A stretch of DNA of 64,000 bases from Fragum whitleyi (Eukaryota; Mollusca; Bivalvia; Cardiida; Cardiidae): positions 24,940,010 to 25,004,009 of the forward strand of contig OX411559.1 in NCBI GenBank assembly GCA_948146395.1. The letters are read 5' to 3'. Below are positions 45,193-57,177 of this stretch, in pieces. The position numbers and the translations under genes are program-made. A model generated the notes under the pieces. It searched no databases and was not told the origin of the DNA. It saw only the letters and a program-made list of their open reading frames with translations. Position 1 is the first letter of the stretch. Every line of letters starts with the position of its first letter.

Positions 45193-46157
45193 TAGTCCCC
45201 TACCGGTGTTCACACCGGAGGGGACTATAGGTTTGCCCTCCGTCTGTCCGTCCGTCTGTCCGTCCGTCTGTCCGTCCGTCCGTCTGTCCGTCCGTCCGTC
45301 TGTCCGCTCAAATCTTGATCCCGCGATAACTTAATAACTAAGCAAGCGTTTTTGATGAAAATTGGTATATGACTAGATGGCAATGTGTAGATTATGCACA
45401 TCATTTTATTTTTGTTTTTCGACTTAAATTGAGGTTGCTATGGTTACAGAAATAGTGAAAATATGGCCAAAAATGGGATCCTGCGATAAGATAATAACTA
45501 AGCAAGCTAGTTTGATGAGACTTGGTATATGACTATATGGCAATGTGTAGATTATGCACATCATTTTATTTTTGTTTTTAGACTAAAATTGTTGTTGCTA
45601 TGGTTACGGAAATAGTGAAAATATGGCAAAAAATATTGGATCCTGCGATAAGTTAATAAGTAAGCAAGCTAATTTGATGAGACTTGATATATGACTAGAT
45701 GGCAATGTGTAGATTATGCACATCATTTTATCTTTGTTCTTTGACAAAAAGTGCGGTTGCTATGGTAACAGAAATAGTGAAAATATGGCAAAAAATGGAT
45801 CCTGCAATAATTTAATAACTAAGCAAGCTAACTTGATGAAACCTGTTTTAAAATGTAAAAAAAATTATAAGCCATGTTAGTCAGGGTGGTGATGCAGCAG
45901 TATTAATCACCTCCAGTGAAAGTTCTCATTTCTTACCAACAAGACTGAAGAAAAACATCTTGGATCAGACAAGGTAACTGTTATTGATACTATTTCTTGC
46001 ATCTGTCTATTGCTTCCATGAATTGTATAGTGGGCACAGCAGAGACAACAACTCATGTAAGTCTGGTTTTGACGTCCCTGATAGAATTGGCGTGGGAAAA
46101 CATTGAGACAAACAAAGCCGGTAGGGGACTTATGCCCATGTCCAACATGGCTCTTGT
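45193..46157 (+). mobile_element. Helentron-like element, family C copy 2
   Basis: Nearly identical to the copies at 35662 and 58523 over their whole length, from TAGTCCCCTACCGG to ACATGGCTCTTGT, with T on both sides. The (GTCTGTCC)n tract differs in length. It lacks a short AACCCTTTAACAAGACCTG segment that the other two have near the 3' end. The frames at 45907-46224 (minus) and 45997-46179 are by-products. Confidence 0.75.
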
Positions 46158-46364
46158 TGTAATTATTTTCATATTTTGAGAGTTTCAAAGATTCTTCTGT
46201 GTCTGATGCTGATTTTCCTTCCATACACTACTTAATTTGGTGAAAGTTCGAGGTCTTGTTATCAGATGTCACTGTAACTTCATCTGACTTAACTGATATA
46301 CATTATGTATTCAATACTTAAATTTTTAATTCTTCCCCAAATGTGGCACTGATCCTTTCCTACT

Positions 46365-46550
46365 ATTTGTCTCCCACCCAAGGATTGATAATCATATAGA
46401 CCTATATGTGGGATAGCAGCTTGAAGCTAGGAGATGTAATGGTTGTATTTGTGTGAGAAATACCAGGAATCGGTTGTTATGTTCCCAAGACACCACAATT
46501 TGACGGCAAAATTGTTAAAAGCGGGGTTAAACCATTTACAATCTTTTTAA
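46365..46550 (+). repeat. SINE family G body
   Basis: CTATTTGTCTCCCACCCAAGG, GGGATAGCAGCTTGAAGC, GTGAGAAATACCAGGAATC and AAAGCGGGGTTAAACC. Confidence 0.55.
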
Positions 46551-46843
46551 TTTTGAAACTTAACATTTGTGAACCCGTCAAACGAAAAGGGATCATTTTG
46601 GAACTCTGAAATATAAATATTTGAAAAAGAGATTGGGTCCAATATCAATAAACCAGATGTCACATTTCTTTAACTCCTAAACAGAAATGTAGAGGATCAT
46701 GCTAGATTCAGAATATCAGACCCAGTTTGAAAAGTTTCAACCCTACCTGCACAAATTGACTGGGGTCAACACTTTATGCACTACCCAGATGGGATGGATT
46801 TAGATGTGGTGATTGGAACTTTGATCAAATATAGTGTTGTTAT

Positions 46844-47650
46844 TATCCCCCGCCGTTTTCGGCTAGGGGATGTAGTAATTCTCCATCCGTCATTCCGTCC
46901 TTCCGAGTTCCATCTCTAAACTTGTCCAGAGCATATCTCCTAAAGTATTATAGCTATCAACTTGAAACTTTATGGGTGGATAGATCTCATGGAGGAGAAG
47001 TGCAGTGCACACGAACTATAACTCTGGCTTGCATAATTTTGGAGTTATTGCCCTTTGTTATTTTTAAGACTTAGATTTTGTCCGGAGCATATCTCCTAAA
47101 GTATAATAGCTATCAACTTGAAACTTTATGGGTGGATAGATCTTATGGAGGAGAAGTGCAGTGCACAAGAACTACAACTCTTGCTTGCATTAATATGGAG
47201 TTATTGTCGTTTGTTATTTTCAAGACTTAGATTTTGTCCGGAGCATATCTCCTAAAGTATTAAAGCTATCAACTTGAAACTTTATGGGTGGATAGATCTC
47301 ATGGAGGAGAAGTGCAGTGCACAAGAACTACAACTCTTGCTTGCATAATTTTGGAATTATTGCCCTTTGTTATTTTTTTTTACCTAGATTTTGTCCGGAG
47401 CATATCTCCTAAAGTATTTTAGCTATCAACTTGAAACTTTTTGGGTGGATAGATCTCATGGAAGAGGAGTGCAGTGCACAAGAACTATAACTCTGGCTTG
47501 CATAATTTTGGAGTTATTGCCCTTTGTTATTTTAAAGACTTAGATTTTGTAGGGGCTTAATTTCTTAAAGTAGAACCCTTAATCTATTAGGCTTCAGTTT
47601 ACTATCAAGCTTTCTCGCCAGGGGATGGCCATGTCCAACGTGGCTCTTGT
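46844..47650 (+). mobile_element. Helentron-like element, family D copy 1
   Basis: TATCCCCCGCCGTTTTCGGCTAGGGGATG head, a short CCGTCATTCCGTCCTTCCG tract, units with GGTGGATAGA at 46976, 47131, 47286 and 47443 (period 155-157 bp), and 3' end CCATGTCCAACGTGGCTCTTGT. Confidence 0.7.
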
Positions 47651-48314
47651 TTAAAATTTGTGTGTGTCATAAACATGTTCAAAAACCAATGCGTCGCTGA
47701 AATTTGAGCAGTAGATGCATGAGTTTGCCTCTGCATCTTCGGTGCTGAAATGCTTCATGATTGGTCAATTAAAATTATAATGAGAATGTTTAATTAGTAA
47801 TTTACCAATTTTTGTACATTTACCATATTTCTTCTAATAACTGCTGTCGGAGCTATACATAACATGGTCAGGGAGCTTTTATGTAGTATGCATTTTCTAA
47901 TTTAAAAAAAATTATTAAAATTGAAGTCTTTGTGGCCCCTTTCCCTTTAATTTGATGTGAAATTCCTCTAAACAATCATTTACAGGATTGTTTAGACAAA
48001 ATTCATCTCAAATTAGAGGAGATGTCCCAAAAAGTTCCTAAAATTAAGGCATTGAAATTGGGTTTTCTTAGTAAAAAATAAAGGGATTCTACTAATAGGG
48101 AATGCGCTTTTATTAGAGGAAATACAGTATATCTATGTTGCACTAAAATCCAGCAATATTATTTATTTTGTGCATAGTGGTGAAAATTATTTGACAAAAT
48201 TTGAAGGTGAATATATGGATTTTGCATGCAAAGTTAAAAACTTGTGGAAAAGAAAGAAACTATTTCTCTAAAACCCAATTAAGTATTGACAGGGGAAATT
48301 TGTTTTTCTTTCAG

Positions 48315-48583
48315 TTTTGATGTCGCCAAGACTGAATGAAAGCCAAACGTCCCACGAACACGACTCAAGACAAGTTGCTGAAAATAAACACACTTGCCCA
48401 ACATGCTTCAAGACTTTTGAGAATCCAAGCAAATTAAAGAGACATATGAAGAGTCATTCGGAGATTAAGGACTTTATTTGTAATGTGTGTGGTCGAGGAT
48501 TTAAACTAAAACACCATCTCAAAAATCATATGTATGTGCATATAATCAGAGTCTGTGATCAGGCCAAGCAGGAGAAAATTTGA
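48315..48583 (+). CDS. Alternative 3' terminal exon 12, two C2H2 zinc fingers
   Basis: The acceptor TTTTTCTTTCAG ends at 48314; TT-TTG-ATG gives Val-Leu-Met with the donor G, phase 1. It encodes 89 residues: linker 1-27, finger 1 at 28-48 (C-P-T-C-F-K-T-F-E-N-P-S-K-L-K-R-H-M-K-S-H), linker HSEIKD, finger 2 at 56-76 (C-N-V-C-G-R-G-F-K-L-K-H-H, H-x3-H), and a basic tail. Finger 1 contacts are N,S,K,R. An in-frame ATG just after the acceptor could be mistaken for a start, but the pyrimidine tract and the phase shared with all other exons argue for entry by splicing. Closest relatives are exon 13 and the dead exon 14, which share even the first bases TTTTGATGTC. Stop TGA at 48581-48583. Confidence 0.9.
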
Positions 48584-48599
48584 TACCGCTAGGTCAGAA

Positions 48600-48904
48600 A
48601 AAATGTTTAATTTTGTTAGAATCGTTTTAAACCTTTATTTTGCTTGAAACAACTTTGAAAGTCTTTATTTTGATAGGAACATTTGGTGGTGGTTAAGTAG
48701 TGTATCTTAAGGTAGTGGACCTGTAATTATTCTTCATTGTAAGTAATGAAGTAATGAACTTATTATGAATTCATTAGGAAACCTCTGTGAACATTGTGGA
48801 AGATCATAAGTCACAAAATGTCCCATGCCTAACTTGTCCATCACGGGATTTTCCACTTGTGGGCGTGTACAGTTTTCTATGCCACTGGTCTGTGGACAAG
48901 TAAA
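48600..48904. other. Spacer with partial MITE
   Basis: CTTAAGGTAGTGGACC and TCATTAGGAAACCTCTGTG at 48708-48790 match half of family O. No gene; the minus-strand frame at 48734-48958 is not supported. Confidence 0.4.
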
Positions 48905-48906
48905 TA

Positions 48907-49233
48907 CAGTCAAACTTGTGTTAAGAGACCAAAAACGGGACCCAAAAAAAGCGGTCATTATAGAAAATTGTCGCTTAATACATGTTTTGTCTACAAATAA
49001 GAAACATACTTTTTTTTATTGGATATGCATATCATTGAGAAATTCTGAGTAATCCCATGTTGTTAAAACTCAATAGAATTGTCTCATTGAGACGATTTTT
49101 GTGAGTTTTAGCAACATAGGATTTATTTTAAATAATTTTTAAAATATTTTCATTCAAAAAAGGGGATTTTGAAAACGGTCGCTTAATAAAAATGGTCGCT
49201 TAATAGACGTGGTCAATTGAGCAAGATTGACTG
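48907..49233 (+). mobile_element. Tc1/mariner-like MITE, TA-flanked
   Basis: CAGTCAAACTTGTGTTAAGAG at the left and GCAAGATTGACTG at the right, TA on both sides (48905-48906, 49234-49235). Contains GCGGTCATTATAGAAAATTGTCGCTTAATA. Confidence 0.65.
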
Positions 49234-49509
49234 TACCAGAGCAAAACTTGGAATAGTACTAAAAAGATCTAGGAGAATAGTCATCCTTTGTTTGTATCAA
49301 CGGTTAGAAGACATTCTCTTTAATGAAGAAATTTTAAGTGCTTAATTACAGCATTTTTTTCATTAAAAACAATGTTTACTCAAAATTATCCAAGTCCATT
49401 ATTTGTGGACAAGTTCATTCTGATCCTGGATAATTAGGGAATTGACTTTTACTGGTCCATAAACAAGTGGGAAATTTCTTATTTTGATGCCTGACTTAAA
49501 AGAACAATA

Positions 49510-49693
49510 CAGTCAAACCTGTCTTAGTGGCCACCTGTATTCAGAAAGCAACCTGTCTTAGGCAAGCGTTTACTGAAATCCCAAATGAACCCAATGCAAG
49601 AAAATGACCCATATTAAGCAAGCACCTGTTTTAAGCAAGCACTTTTTGAAGTCCCTTGGCCTTGTGACTGCTTGCTTAAAATAGGTTTGACTG
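49510..49693. mobile_element. Small Tc1/mariner-like MITE, TA-flanked
   Basis: CAGTCAAACCTGTCTTAG at the left, TAAAATAGGTTTGACTG at the right, TA on both sides (49508-49509, 49694-49695). The end sequence resembles that of the element at 48907. Confidence 0.65.
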
Positions 49694-50416
49694 TAAGTTG
49701 ATTAGAATGAGAAAACCCTCCCCCCCAACCCCATCCATTAGTATTTTATCAATTTCATTTTCATTCATTATGTCAGGTTATCCAAAGCAAGAAAAGTAGT
49801 GAAAGAACTTTTTGTATGAGTGTCAAGCAATCAGCATTTATTTTGCCTTAAGTAATTTTATGAAAACCCATTCTTTTTATGCAAACAGGCTTATTAGAAT
49901 GATTTATACATAAAAGATGGCCATACTTTAAGAAAAACTTACTGTTGTAATATATATATAAGTCATATTTAAATCACTATCATAGATGAAAATGGACCAC
50001 CTAGGCTAGAAATCCCAAGTCGGAAAAATCACTGTCCAAATCAGACTGCATGGGCTGACTAGGGTTGATACTTTTTTGCAAAAGGCTGATTTCTGAAACT
50101 TAAATGATAATTCTATTCTACTGAACAAGAATAATTTACATACGGTCTCTAGTTAAACTTTGCTGGACCCAATCTCTTTAAACACTAATTATGTGGAGTT
50201 CTGAGAATGTTCCATTGTTGCATGACGGTTCACAAATATTTCAAGTAGCCTACTCTTCTTTCCAATGTTAAATTCTTGCACCTTTAGTCATATGTCATGG
50301 AATTATTTAAGAGGGCTTTTCGATATCTGGACTGGATCAAAAGTCAATTAAAAATCCATAAAAAAATATGATTGCATAAAAATATTTTTTCTCTGAGGCA
50401 AAATCCGGATTATTTT

Positions 50417-50660
50417 TTAACCTTTGTTATGCTGAATAAAAACTTGACAAAATTGCATTAAAATCCAAGTGCTGAGAGCTTTGAATGCAATAAATGTGAG
50501 TTAGACATTATTTTGAAACTATAATTTCTAAACATTTTTGGTTTAAAAGGGAAAATCAGGTGGTATGGACTAAGATTAGACTGCACATATGTGCAGGCTA
50601 ATCTTGGTCTTTGTCTCCTGCAAACCAGGAATATTCCGGGATCAGCATGACAAGGGTTAA
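50417..50660 (+). repeat. MITE family F, copy 4
   Basis: TTAACCTTTGTTATGCTGAA at the left, GATCAGCATGACAAGGGTTAA at the right, palindrome ATTAGACTGCACATATGTGC. Confidence 0.7.
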
Positions 50661-50706
50661 CATATCTTGAATACAGTCCAAGTTGTTTCTGACCTGCACA
50701 GATTCT

Positions 50707-52249
50707 TAGTGCTCAAGGTGAGCTTCTGTGATTGATCAAAGTCAGCCGTCTGTTGATCAACATGTACAAAAAATCTCCTCCTAAACTACTGCAATGGTCA
50801 AATCTAATTTTTGCACTAGAGGGCACAATTTTGGCTCTATCTTTGTCAAAACTGGTCAGAATATTTATCTTGATGATATCTAGATCATGCTTAAAGAAAA
50901 GGTCATACTTTGTTAGTATCTTCGATTTTCTACAAAACCTTGTAGCTACAGCTTTGAACAAGTTGTAGTTACAAGATTTTAGCAGAACAGAAAAAAACTT
51001 AGAAATCTTATTATTGCTCTAGGGGTCACGAATGTGGGTCAATCATTGCCAAAAGATTAAGACAGAATGCTTATCTTGATGATATCTAGTTCATGTTCAA
51101 ATATGGGTCATGTTGGGTCACTAGGTCAAATCTGAATAAAATCTTGTTTTGTTCTAAAGATTGCAACTTTGGCTCAAACTTTGTAGACATTTGTCAGAAT
51201 ACTGAGCTTGAAGATATCTAGGTCATTATTCAAAAGATATGTCATGAGAGTTAAGAAACTAGGTCACCAGGTCAAATCTAAGAAATACTCTGCTCTGGTC
51301 ATGAAAACTTGATCAGAATGTTTATAAGGTCATGAGGATGAATTCTATTGAAAATGGGAAGGATCCATGCCATATTACGGGAAAAGGGGCCTTAATGTCA
51401 GTTTTCTTGTTTCCACTCTAGTGGCCACAAATATGGTCCAATCTTCAAGAAACTTGGTCAGAATGTTTGGCATGTGACAAGGATGAATCCTATGGAAAAT
51501 GGGAAGGATTTTAGCCTTTATAACAATTTTCTTGTTAAAACTCTAGTGGCCACAAATATGATCCAATCTTAATGAAACTTTGTCAGGATGTTTGTCAGGT
51601 CTCAAGGATTTACCCTATTGAAAATGGCAAGGATCCATGCAATATCTCAGAAAAGGGGCCTTTATGACAATTTTCTTGTTTACACTCTAGAAGCCACAAA
51701 TATGCCCCAATCATCATGAAACTTGGTCAGAATGTTTGTTAGGTCATGAGGATGAAGTCTTGAAAATAGGAAGGATCTGTGCCATATCACGGGAAAAGGG
51801 GCCTTAATGACAATTTTCTTGTAAGAGCTCCAGACGCCACAAATATGGCCCAATCTTAATGAAACTGGGTCAGAATGTTTGTCAGGTCTCAAGGATAAAC
51901 TCTTTTGAAAATGGGAAGGATCCCTGCCATATTCTGTTGAAAATTGGAAGGATTCATGCTTTATCACAGGAAAAGGAGTCTTAATGGTAATTTACTTGAA
52001 ATAACTCTATTGGCCAGGTCTCAAGGATAAACTCTTTTGAAAATGGGAAGGATCCCTGCCATATTATGTTGAAAATTGGAAGGATTCATGCTTTATCACA
52101 GGAAAAGGAGTCTTAATGGTAATTTACTTGAAATAACTTTGCGAAACTTGGTTTTCTGTAGAAATTATCTTCTTTATGATATCTGCCTTATTAATTGATG
52201 TGATGTCCTAGTGATCAAAGAGACTCTAGGACCATCATGTTTCTCTTGT
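50707..52249 (+). mobile_element. Diverged Helentron-like element, family M copy 2
   Basis: GTGCTCAAGGTGAGCTTCTGTGATTG matches the head end of M copy 1. Repeated units AAACTTGGTCAGAATGTTTG, AATGGGAAGGATCC and GGAAAAGGGGCCTTAATG follow. The 3' end is GGACCATCATGTTTCTCTTGT. A 116-bp block around AAACTCTTTTGAAAATGGGAAGG is tandemly duplicated at about 51900-52135. Confidence 0.55.
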
Positions 52250-52587
52250 CTCAGTTTGTACTACTAAATAATTGATTGCATTTGATCTTCTTCTCCGGGA
52301 CATTTGACATTATTAAAACATTACTCAGGTGAGCGATTTAGGGCCCTCAGTGTTCTTTTGTTTATGATTTGAGCATTGGTGAATAATCAAAACATCGTAA
52401 CTACAGCTTGAATAAGCTGCAGTTTTGTTGCTATGATCATTCATTGACTACCGGTATATATTTCAACAGAGGATTACTTCCTCATTTGCGTTGGAGTTAC
52501 GCCTTTGAGAGCATGCCCATTCAAAGAGTAGTTCACGTAATTAAATCATAAAAAAAAATTATTTCTGCTTCAGCCCATGTGACTTAA

Positions 52588-52840
52588 GGTTCATGTAAAG
52601 TGTTTGGGACCAAATTTTAAGGGCACTTAATTTGCCAAGAAAAAGCAGTATGTCCAGGTATATTATATACCATTTTCCACAATGTTTTGGCTATACCGCT
52701 ATAGCTATGGCGGTCTTATATTGCTTAACTGCTTGTGCTCATGAATAGCTTCATTTTGGTATATAATATACCTGGACATACTGCTTTTTCTCGGCTTATG
52801 AAGGCCCTTAAAATTGAGTCTCAAACTCTTTACATGAACC
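52588..52840. mobile_element. TTAA-flanked MITE with long inverted repeats
   Basis: GGTTCATGTAAAGTGTTTGGGACC at the left and its near complement GAGTCTCAAACTCTTTACATGAACC at the right, with AAGCAGTATGTCCAGGTATATTATATACC inverted inside. TTAA flanks both sides (52584-52587, 52841-52844). TTAA targets are typical of piggyBac and some Kolobok elements. Confidence 0.65.
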
Positions 52841-52844
52841 TTAA

Positions 52845-55019
52845 TTAATTAACAGTCTTACATTTACATTCTGTTCCTACTGATAAGTTCAATAAAAAGA
52901 GAAGGAAGTTCTTCAAATCTTAATCATGTATAATTATTCAATAAAGCTATATAGAACCACCATAGTCCCATTGTTCATCTCATTACTTTTGAAAAAAAGC
53001 TGTTGTTGTTGTTCACTTAATAAAAGGTTCATGAATCTTACACTCAAACAGATGTTGACTTAGAAATTGTATATAAAAATTCTATATGGCTGTTATACCT
53101 ACTTGTGAAGTGTGATTTCAATTTTAATAAAACTTTAAAAATATAACTCAAAGTATCGTTGTTTCTTTTTGGCTTAAATCAGCATTATTTTGATTGCTGA
53201 CTAGAGCACAACTTGCTGAAAGTGAGCTAAATAGTAGATATTGAATGATTGGTCATTGAATTCAGAATTTATTGAACGAGTCATCAATAAACTGATAAAA
53301 ACAAGGCTTTGTCGAGTTCTTATCTGTTTGAGATGCCAAGTTTAATCAATTCAATATTTTACAAGCACAAATTTGATATTTTATTTATAGTATTACCTGG
53401 ATTTTTGTGATAGATCGAGGAAATTCCAGGAATTAATTTGCCAAAGTTATTCGCAAAACGTACGACGTTTGCGAAATGACGTCATTAAATGATTAAGCCG
53501 TTTTCACAATGAAAACATAGTGTTACTTTACGCTATTAGCTCATTTTCATATCAATTCAACCAGTGTAACAAAATCAATATAAGAACACTTGTAATATTG
53601 AAAATATTCAACGGGGTTATTTCACTTCCGGGACATTATCACATAATAATGTGATATACATGTGTCTACCGTCGTTGTAGTGCAACATGAGTCTGTCTAA
53701 AACTACATTAGATTATTTCTTCACCCAATTATTTACTCTGAAGAAGAGTCTTAAGGTGGCTGGACCCATAATATGTCGTTCCACAACATTTTGGGATTCA
53801 TGATCTTTCACAAGGTTGACCGAGATTTCCTAAAACATCATTGAAAAAAATGTATAAGTTCATTACTGTTAACCAAGATTTCCTAATTAAAACCATTAGG
53901 AAATCTCGGTTAACACTGTTAAAGTTCGTTACTGCCGAAACATTTTGGAACTAGTACAGGTCCACTGTCTTGGTTAAGCAGACCATAGGAAACAACCCTG
54001 GAAATAGCTTAGGAAAAAGATATTCGAGTCAAAAACCGAACAACTTGTGTACTACGTAGCTTTTTGTGCTCATCCGCGCGCAAAAAATAGTTCTGTGCTT
54101 GCATATCACTAGGCTGTTCTATAATCAATGTACAGATAGTACTGAAGGAGAGGGAACTGAATAGACGAAATAACACACAAGTCAATTTTCTGGAATATAA
54201 CCTTGATTTTTCACCTTGTCCTTATCATGTATATCTGGGTTTTTTTACCTATCACTGCGAAAACCACTGCTGTGTAATAAAAAAACGCCGAACAATATTA
54301 AGAAAACTGTGCCGTGTTTTAGATATGTATTTTTTTCATAAGATCTAAACAGCCTTAAAAGTGACATCGTACAAAAAAGGAAAGAAAAAGAAAATTAAAG
54401 ACGAGAGGGAATTTTGATCTTCGGACCTCTGCATTGCAAGTCTCTGACCTTACACCTATAGCTATATCTTGCAACTACTAACACTATGGTGTATTTTGTT
54501 ATTTGAGAATAACGTTCATGTATTTTAAACTATATAAGGAAGTGGGTTCCGATCAATGAAGGTCTAGAGGAACATTAAATGAGCGACAGGTCAATAATGT
54601 TTCACCATAACTACGTGTATTGAATTGTACAGTAAAACAAGTTCAGGAGGTCACGACCTAGAAACTTATATTTCCGGCGAATTACTACACTTTGCAGTAG
54701 CAAGGAATTAGATCGAAAACATAGTATTTGTCTATACAGTGTGTAGACACAAACTTTGTTTTTGCTCTGCACTCTCAATAAGCTTACGCGGATATTCCAT
54801 TCGCCTAATTAAAGATTTAAACTTCATTTAATATTTTAAAAGGGAATTTAGCATAATTTTCATATGTGAAAGAATTCTAGTATCATGTCATAAACGAAAT
54901 AAACAGTGATTTTAAGAAGAGAAGTCTTGAGAAATAATAAATTCAATCTAACAGGTCACTACTTTATTTCGAATCTATTAAGAATCTACATTGTGTTCCT
55001 TGCGTAGTAACACTGTTCA
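52845..55019. other. Spacer, one MITE copy
   Basis: The only repeat recognised is the family O inverted repeat at about 53755-53970 (AAGATTTCCTAATTAAAACC / ATTAGGAAATCTCGGTTAAC). No gene found. Confidence 0.4.
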
Positions 55020-55800
55020 TGGATAACAAAATGCAGACAAATTCTTGGATTTTTGTTTGACTTCAACTGTTTGGTGTCCAAAGTAGTGAATGGAGTTGAG
55101 TGTTCAGTATTTTGGAGTTGAGATACTCTGAAGTAAAAAGCTAGCTTCTAATATTCTGTACACGAACCTATTCTTTGTTACCTTCTTTCAACAAAAAAGA
55201 GCCAATTTCTTATAGCTCGTCCTCTGTCGAACACAATTTCACATGAATCACGAGTAATACATTTGTCTAGTAAAATGTAATTGTAAATGCTTTGTACACG
55301 TCCTTGGAATAAATGTTCTGTTCTTTTCCTTAACTCGCTTATCCCACTTATTGCCCATTTTTTCTGCACCAAGAAATGCGGAATGGCGGGTGCGCATCAA
55401 ATATTCTATGAAACATTGCGCATCAAATATTCCATATACCAATCTAATACTTCAAAGTTCAAACTGATATGAAGTGAATGTTCGATCCCTCGACGTTTAT
55501 GACAATATATTCGTACCCATTGATTCGGAACATTGCCCAGACTTTTCCGTAAACTGGGAGGTACCTCGGACGTAAGTGTAGTAACTTTTGGTCGTTTTGG
55601 GCCATTTGGCTTCTGGTTGTGATTTGGTTAATACGCTTGAGGCATTACAAATATCTGAAATGCTTTCTGCTTGTCTGTGGAGATCTTTTTGGCTTGTAAT
55701 AATTTGGAAGCAAAACATTGCGTTTTGTTTTCAAATTATAATATGCCAAATTTAAGCTTACGTTGATTTTGTTTTTCCTTTGCTCTTAAGTTTGTGACGT
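55020..55800 (+). repeat. Duplicated flank, copy 1 (upstream of exon 13)
   Basis: Blocks GTGTTCAGTATTTTGGAGTTGAGAT, TTATAGCTCGTCCTCT, TTGTCTAGTAAAATGTAA, CTCGCTTATCCCA and GACTTTTCCGTAAAC recur in the same order at 58130-60135. The copy here leads straight into exon 13; the other does not lead to an exon. Confidence 0.75.
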
Positions 55801-55819
55801 GAATTTGTTTTTCTTTCAG

Positions 55820-56055
55820 TTTTGATGTCACGTGGACTGAATGAAAGACAAAATTTCACAGGATCGAGACTTGGCGCACTAAAATTACTCAAGTGCCAAA
55901 TTTGCGACAAAATATTTCAGAGTCCCAGTAAATTGAAATGGCATTTGAAGAGTCATTCAGGAATAAAGGACTTTATATGTACCGTATGTGGCAAAGGATT
56001 TACTCTTAAACACCATCTCACACGCCATATGAAAGTTCATCTACCACAAAATTAA
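55820..56055 (+). CDS. Alternative 3' terminal exon 13, two C2H2 zinc fingers
   Basis: The acceptor TTTTTCTTTCAG ends at 55819; TT-TTG-ATG gives Val-Leu-Met, phase 1. It encodes 79 residues: linker 1-25, finger 1 at 26-46 (C-Q-I-C-D-K-I-F-Q-S-P-S-K-L-K-W-H-L-K-S-H), linker HSGIKD, finger 2 at 54-74 (C-T-V-C-G-K-G-F-T-L-K-H-H, H-x3-H), and a five-residue tail. Finger 1 contacts are S,S,K,W; Trp at +6 is rare there and differs from the Arg of exon 12. The intron end and the first ten exon bases match exon 12, so the pair arose by duplication. Stop TAA at 56053-56055. AATAAA at 56703 is the nearest clear poly(A) signal. Confidence 0.9.
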
Positions 56056-56154
56056 GAAAGTGAACTCCTAGAAAAATTGGAAATCGGCTTGAAGCCTGAA
56101 AGCTTGAGAGGACATTGTTACACTTTGGTTTAACCAAACCTTTTTAAGCTATTG

Positions 56155-56410
56155 TCAAAGCGAAGTTGGTAGCGCGTCTAATTGTCGATTTAGTGGTCCA
56201 GGGTTCGATCCCCGACGGCTGCGCTCATATTTGTCTCTCACCAATGGGTTGGTAATCGTAGACCTATTTGAGAGAGCAGCTGGAGGCTAGGAAAGGATGT
56301 GATGGTGGTAAAGGTGTGAGAAATACCAGAAAACCATTGTTAGGTGCCCCGGCCACCGCGATATAACTGAAAGATTCTTGAAAATGGCATTAAACCCCAT
56401 TCAAACAAAT
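56155..56410 (+). repeat. Full tRNA-derived SINE, family G
   Basis: AGTTGGTAGCGCGTCTAATTG (box A) and AGGGTTCGATCCCCGACGGC (box B) form the tRNA-like head. The family body GTAGACCTATTTGAGAGAGCAGC, GGCTAGGAAAGGATGTGATGG, GGCCACCGCGATATAAC and tail CATTCAAACAAATG follow. Best-preserved copy; not a functional tRNA. Confidence 0.75.
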
Positions 56411-57177
56411 GAACCTGTGTTTTTTATGTCATAGTTAAAGCATTGCTTAAAGGTGGATGTCTATACGATGTATATAAGCACTCATATCATTGAAGTACTG
56501 CAAAGACATAATGGAGGTGGAAAATGATTGCACTGTCCGCTTGAAATCTGTCAAGAAAATTACATTATCCAAGAAACCAAGAGACTCGCCGATTTCAAAT
56601 TAGTTCCTTAGAACTGGACTAACTTTGTTATGTTGATTGACCTTTCACTGCATTCATATGTATGTAATTTGAATACCCTTTAAAGATATATGGAAGACAG
56701 TAAATAAAAATTCGCTTTTCAATAGTCATAAGAAGCATTTCGGATTCTTTGACGGGAAAAGGGGGCTTCAATAGTGTTTGACACTAACGTCTGAGTACGG
56801 AGGCGAGTGTACTCCCACCTTGTGAAATCGAGGATTAGAAGCTAAAAGAAGGGAGTTCTAAATTTGTATTTGGGAGAAACTATTGTGGAAAACAAGAAAT
56901 TTCCTGTAACAAGCAATTTCGTGTTTCTCACAACAGTTGCTCATCAATTATCAGATTATTTTTTTTTTCTAAATAACTAATAAATAATTCAACAGATCTA
57001 AAAATTTTGATAGAATGACTGAACTGTCCCAGTCATTTACTTGTCAAAATATTCTCCTATAATCACGACAAGGGAACAATCGGACACCTAACTTGCAAAA
57101 ACAATTTATTCCTGCATTGAGAAGAAGGAGTCTCTGACGCCTAAGCCACCCATTAGTGTCAAACCCCGATCACTCTG

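Noticed and set aside
45907..46224. 105-codon minus-strand frame, also seen at 36365-36592 and 59242-59469
   Set aside because: It lies entirely in the three family C elements; the repeated peptide reflects copy number, not a gene.
56155..56230. tRNA gene
   Set aside because: Box A- and box B-like motifs are present, but the sequence continues into the family G body and tail and does not give a sound cloverleaf; it is a SINE head. The same holds for 24870 and 32240.
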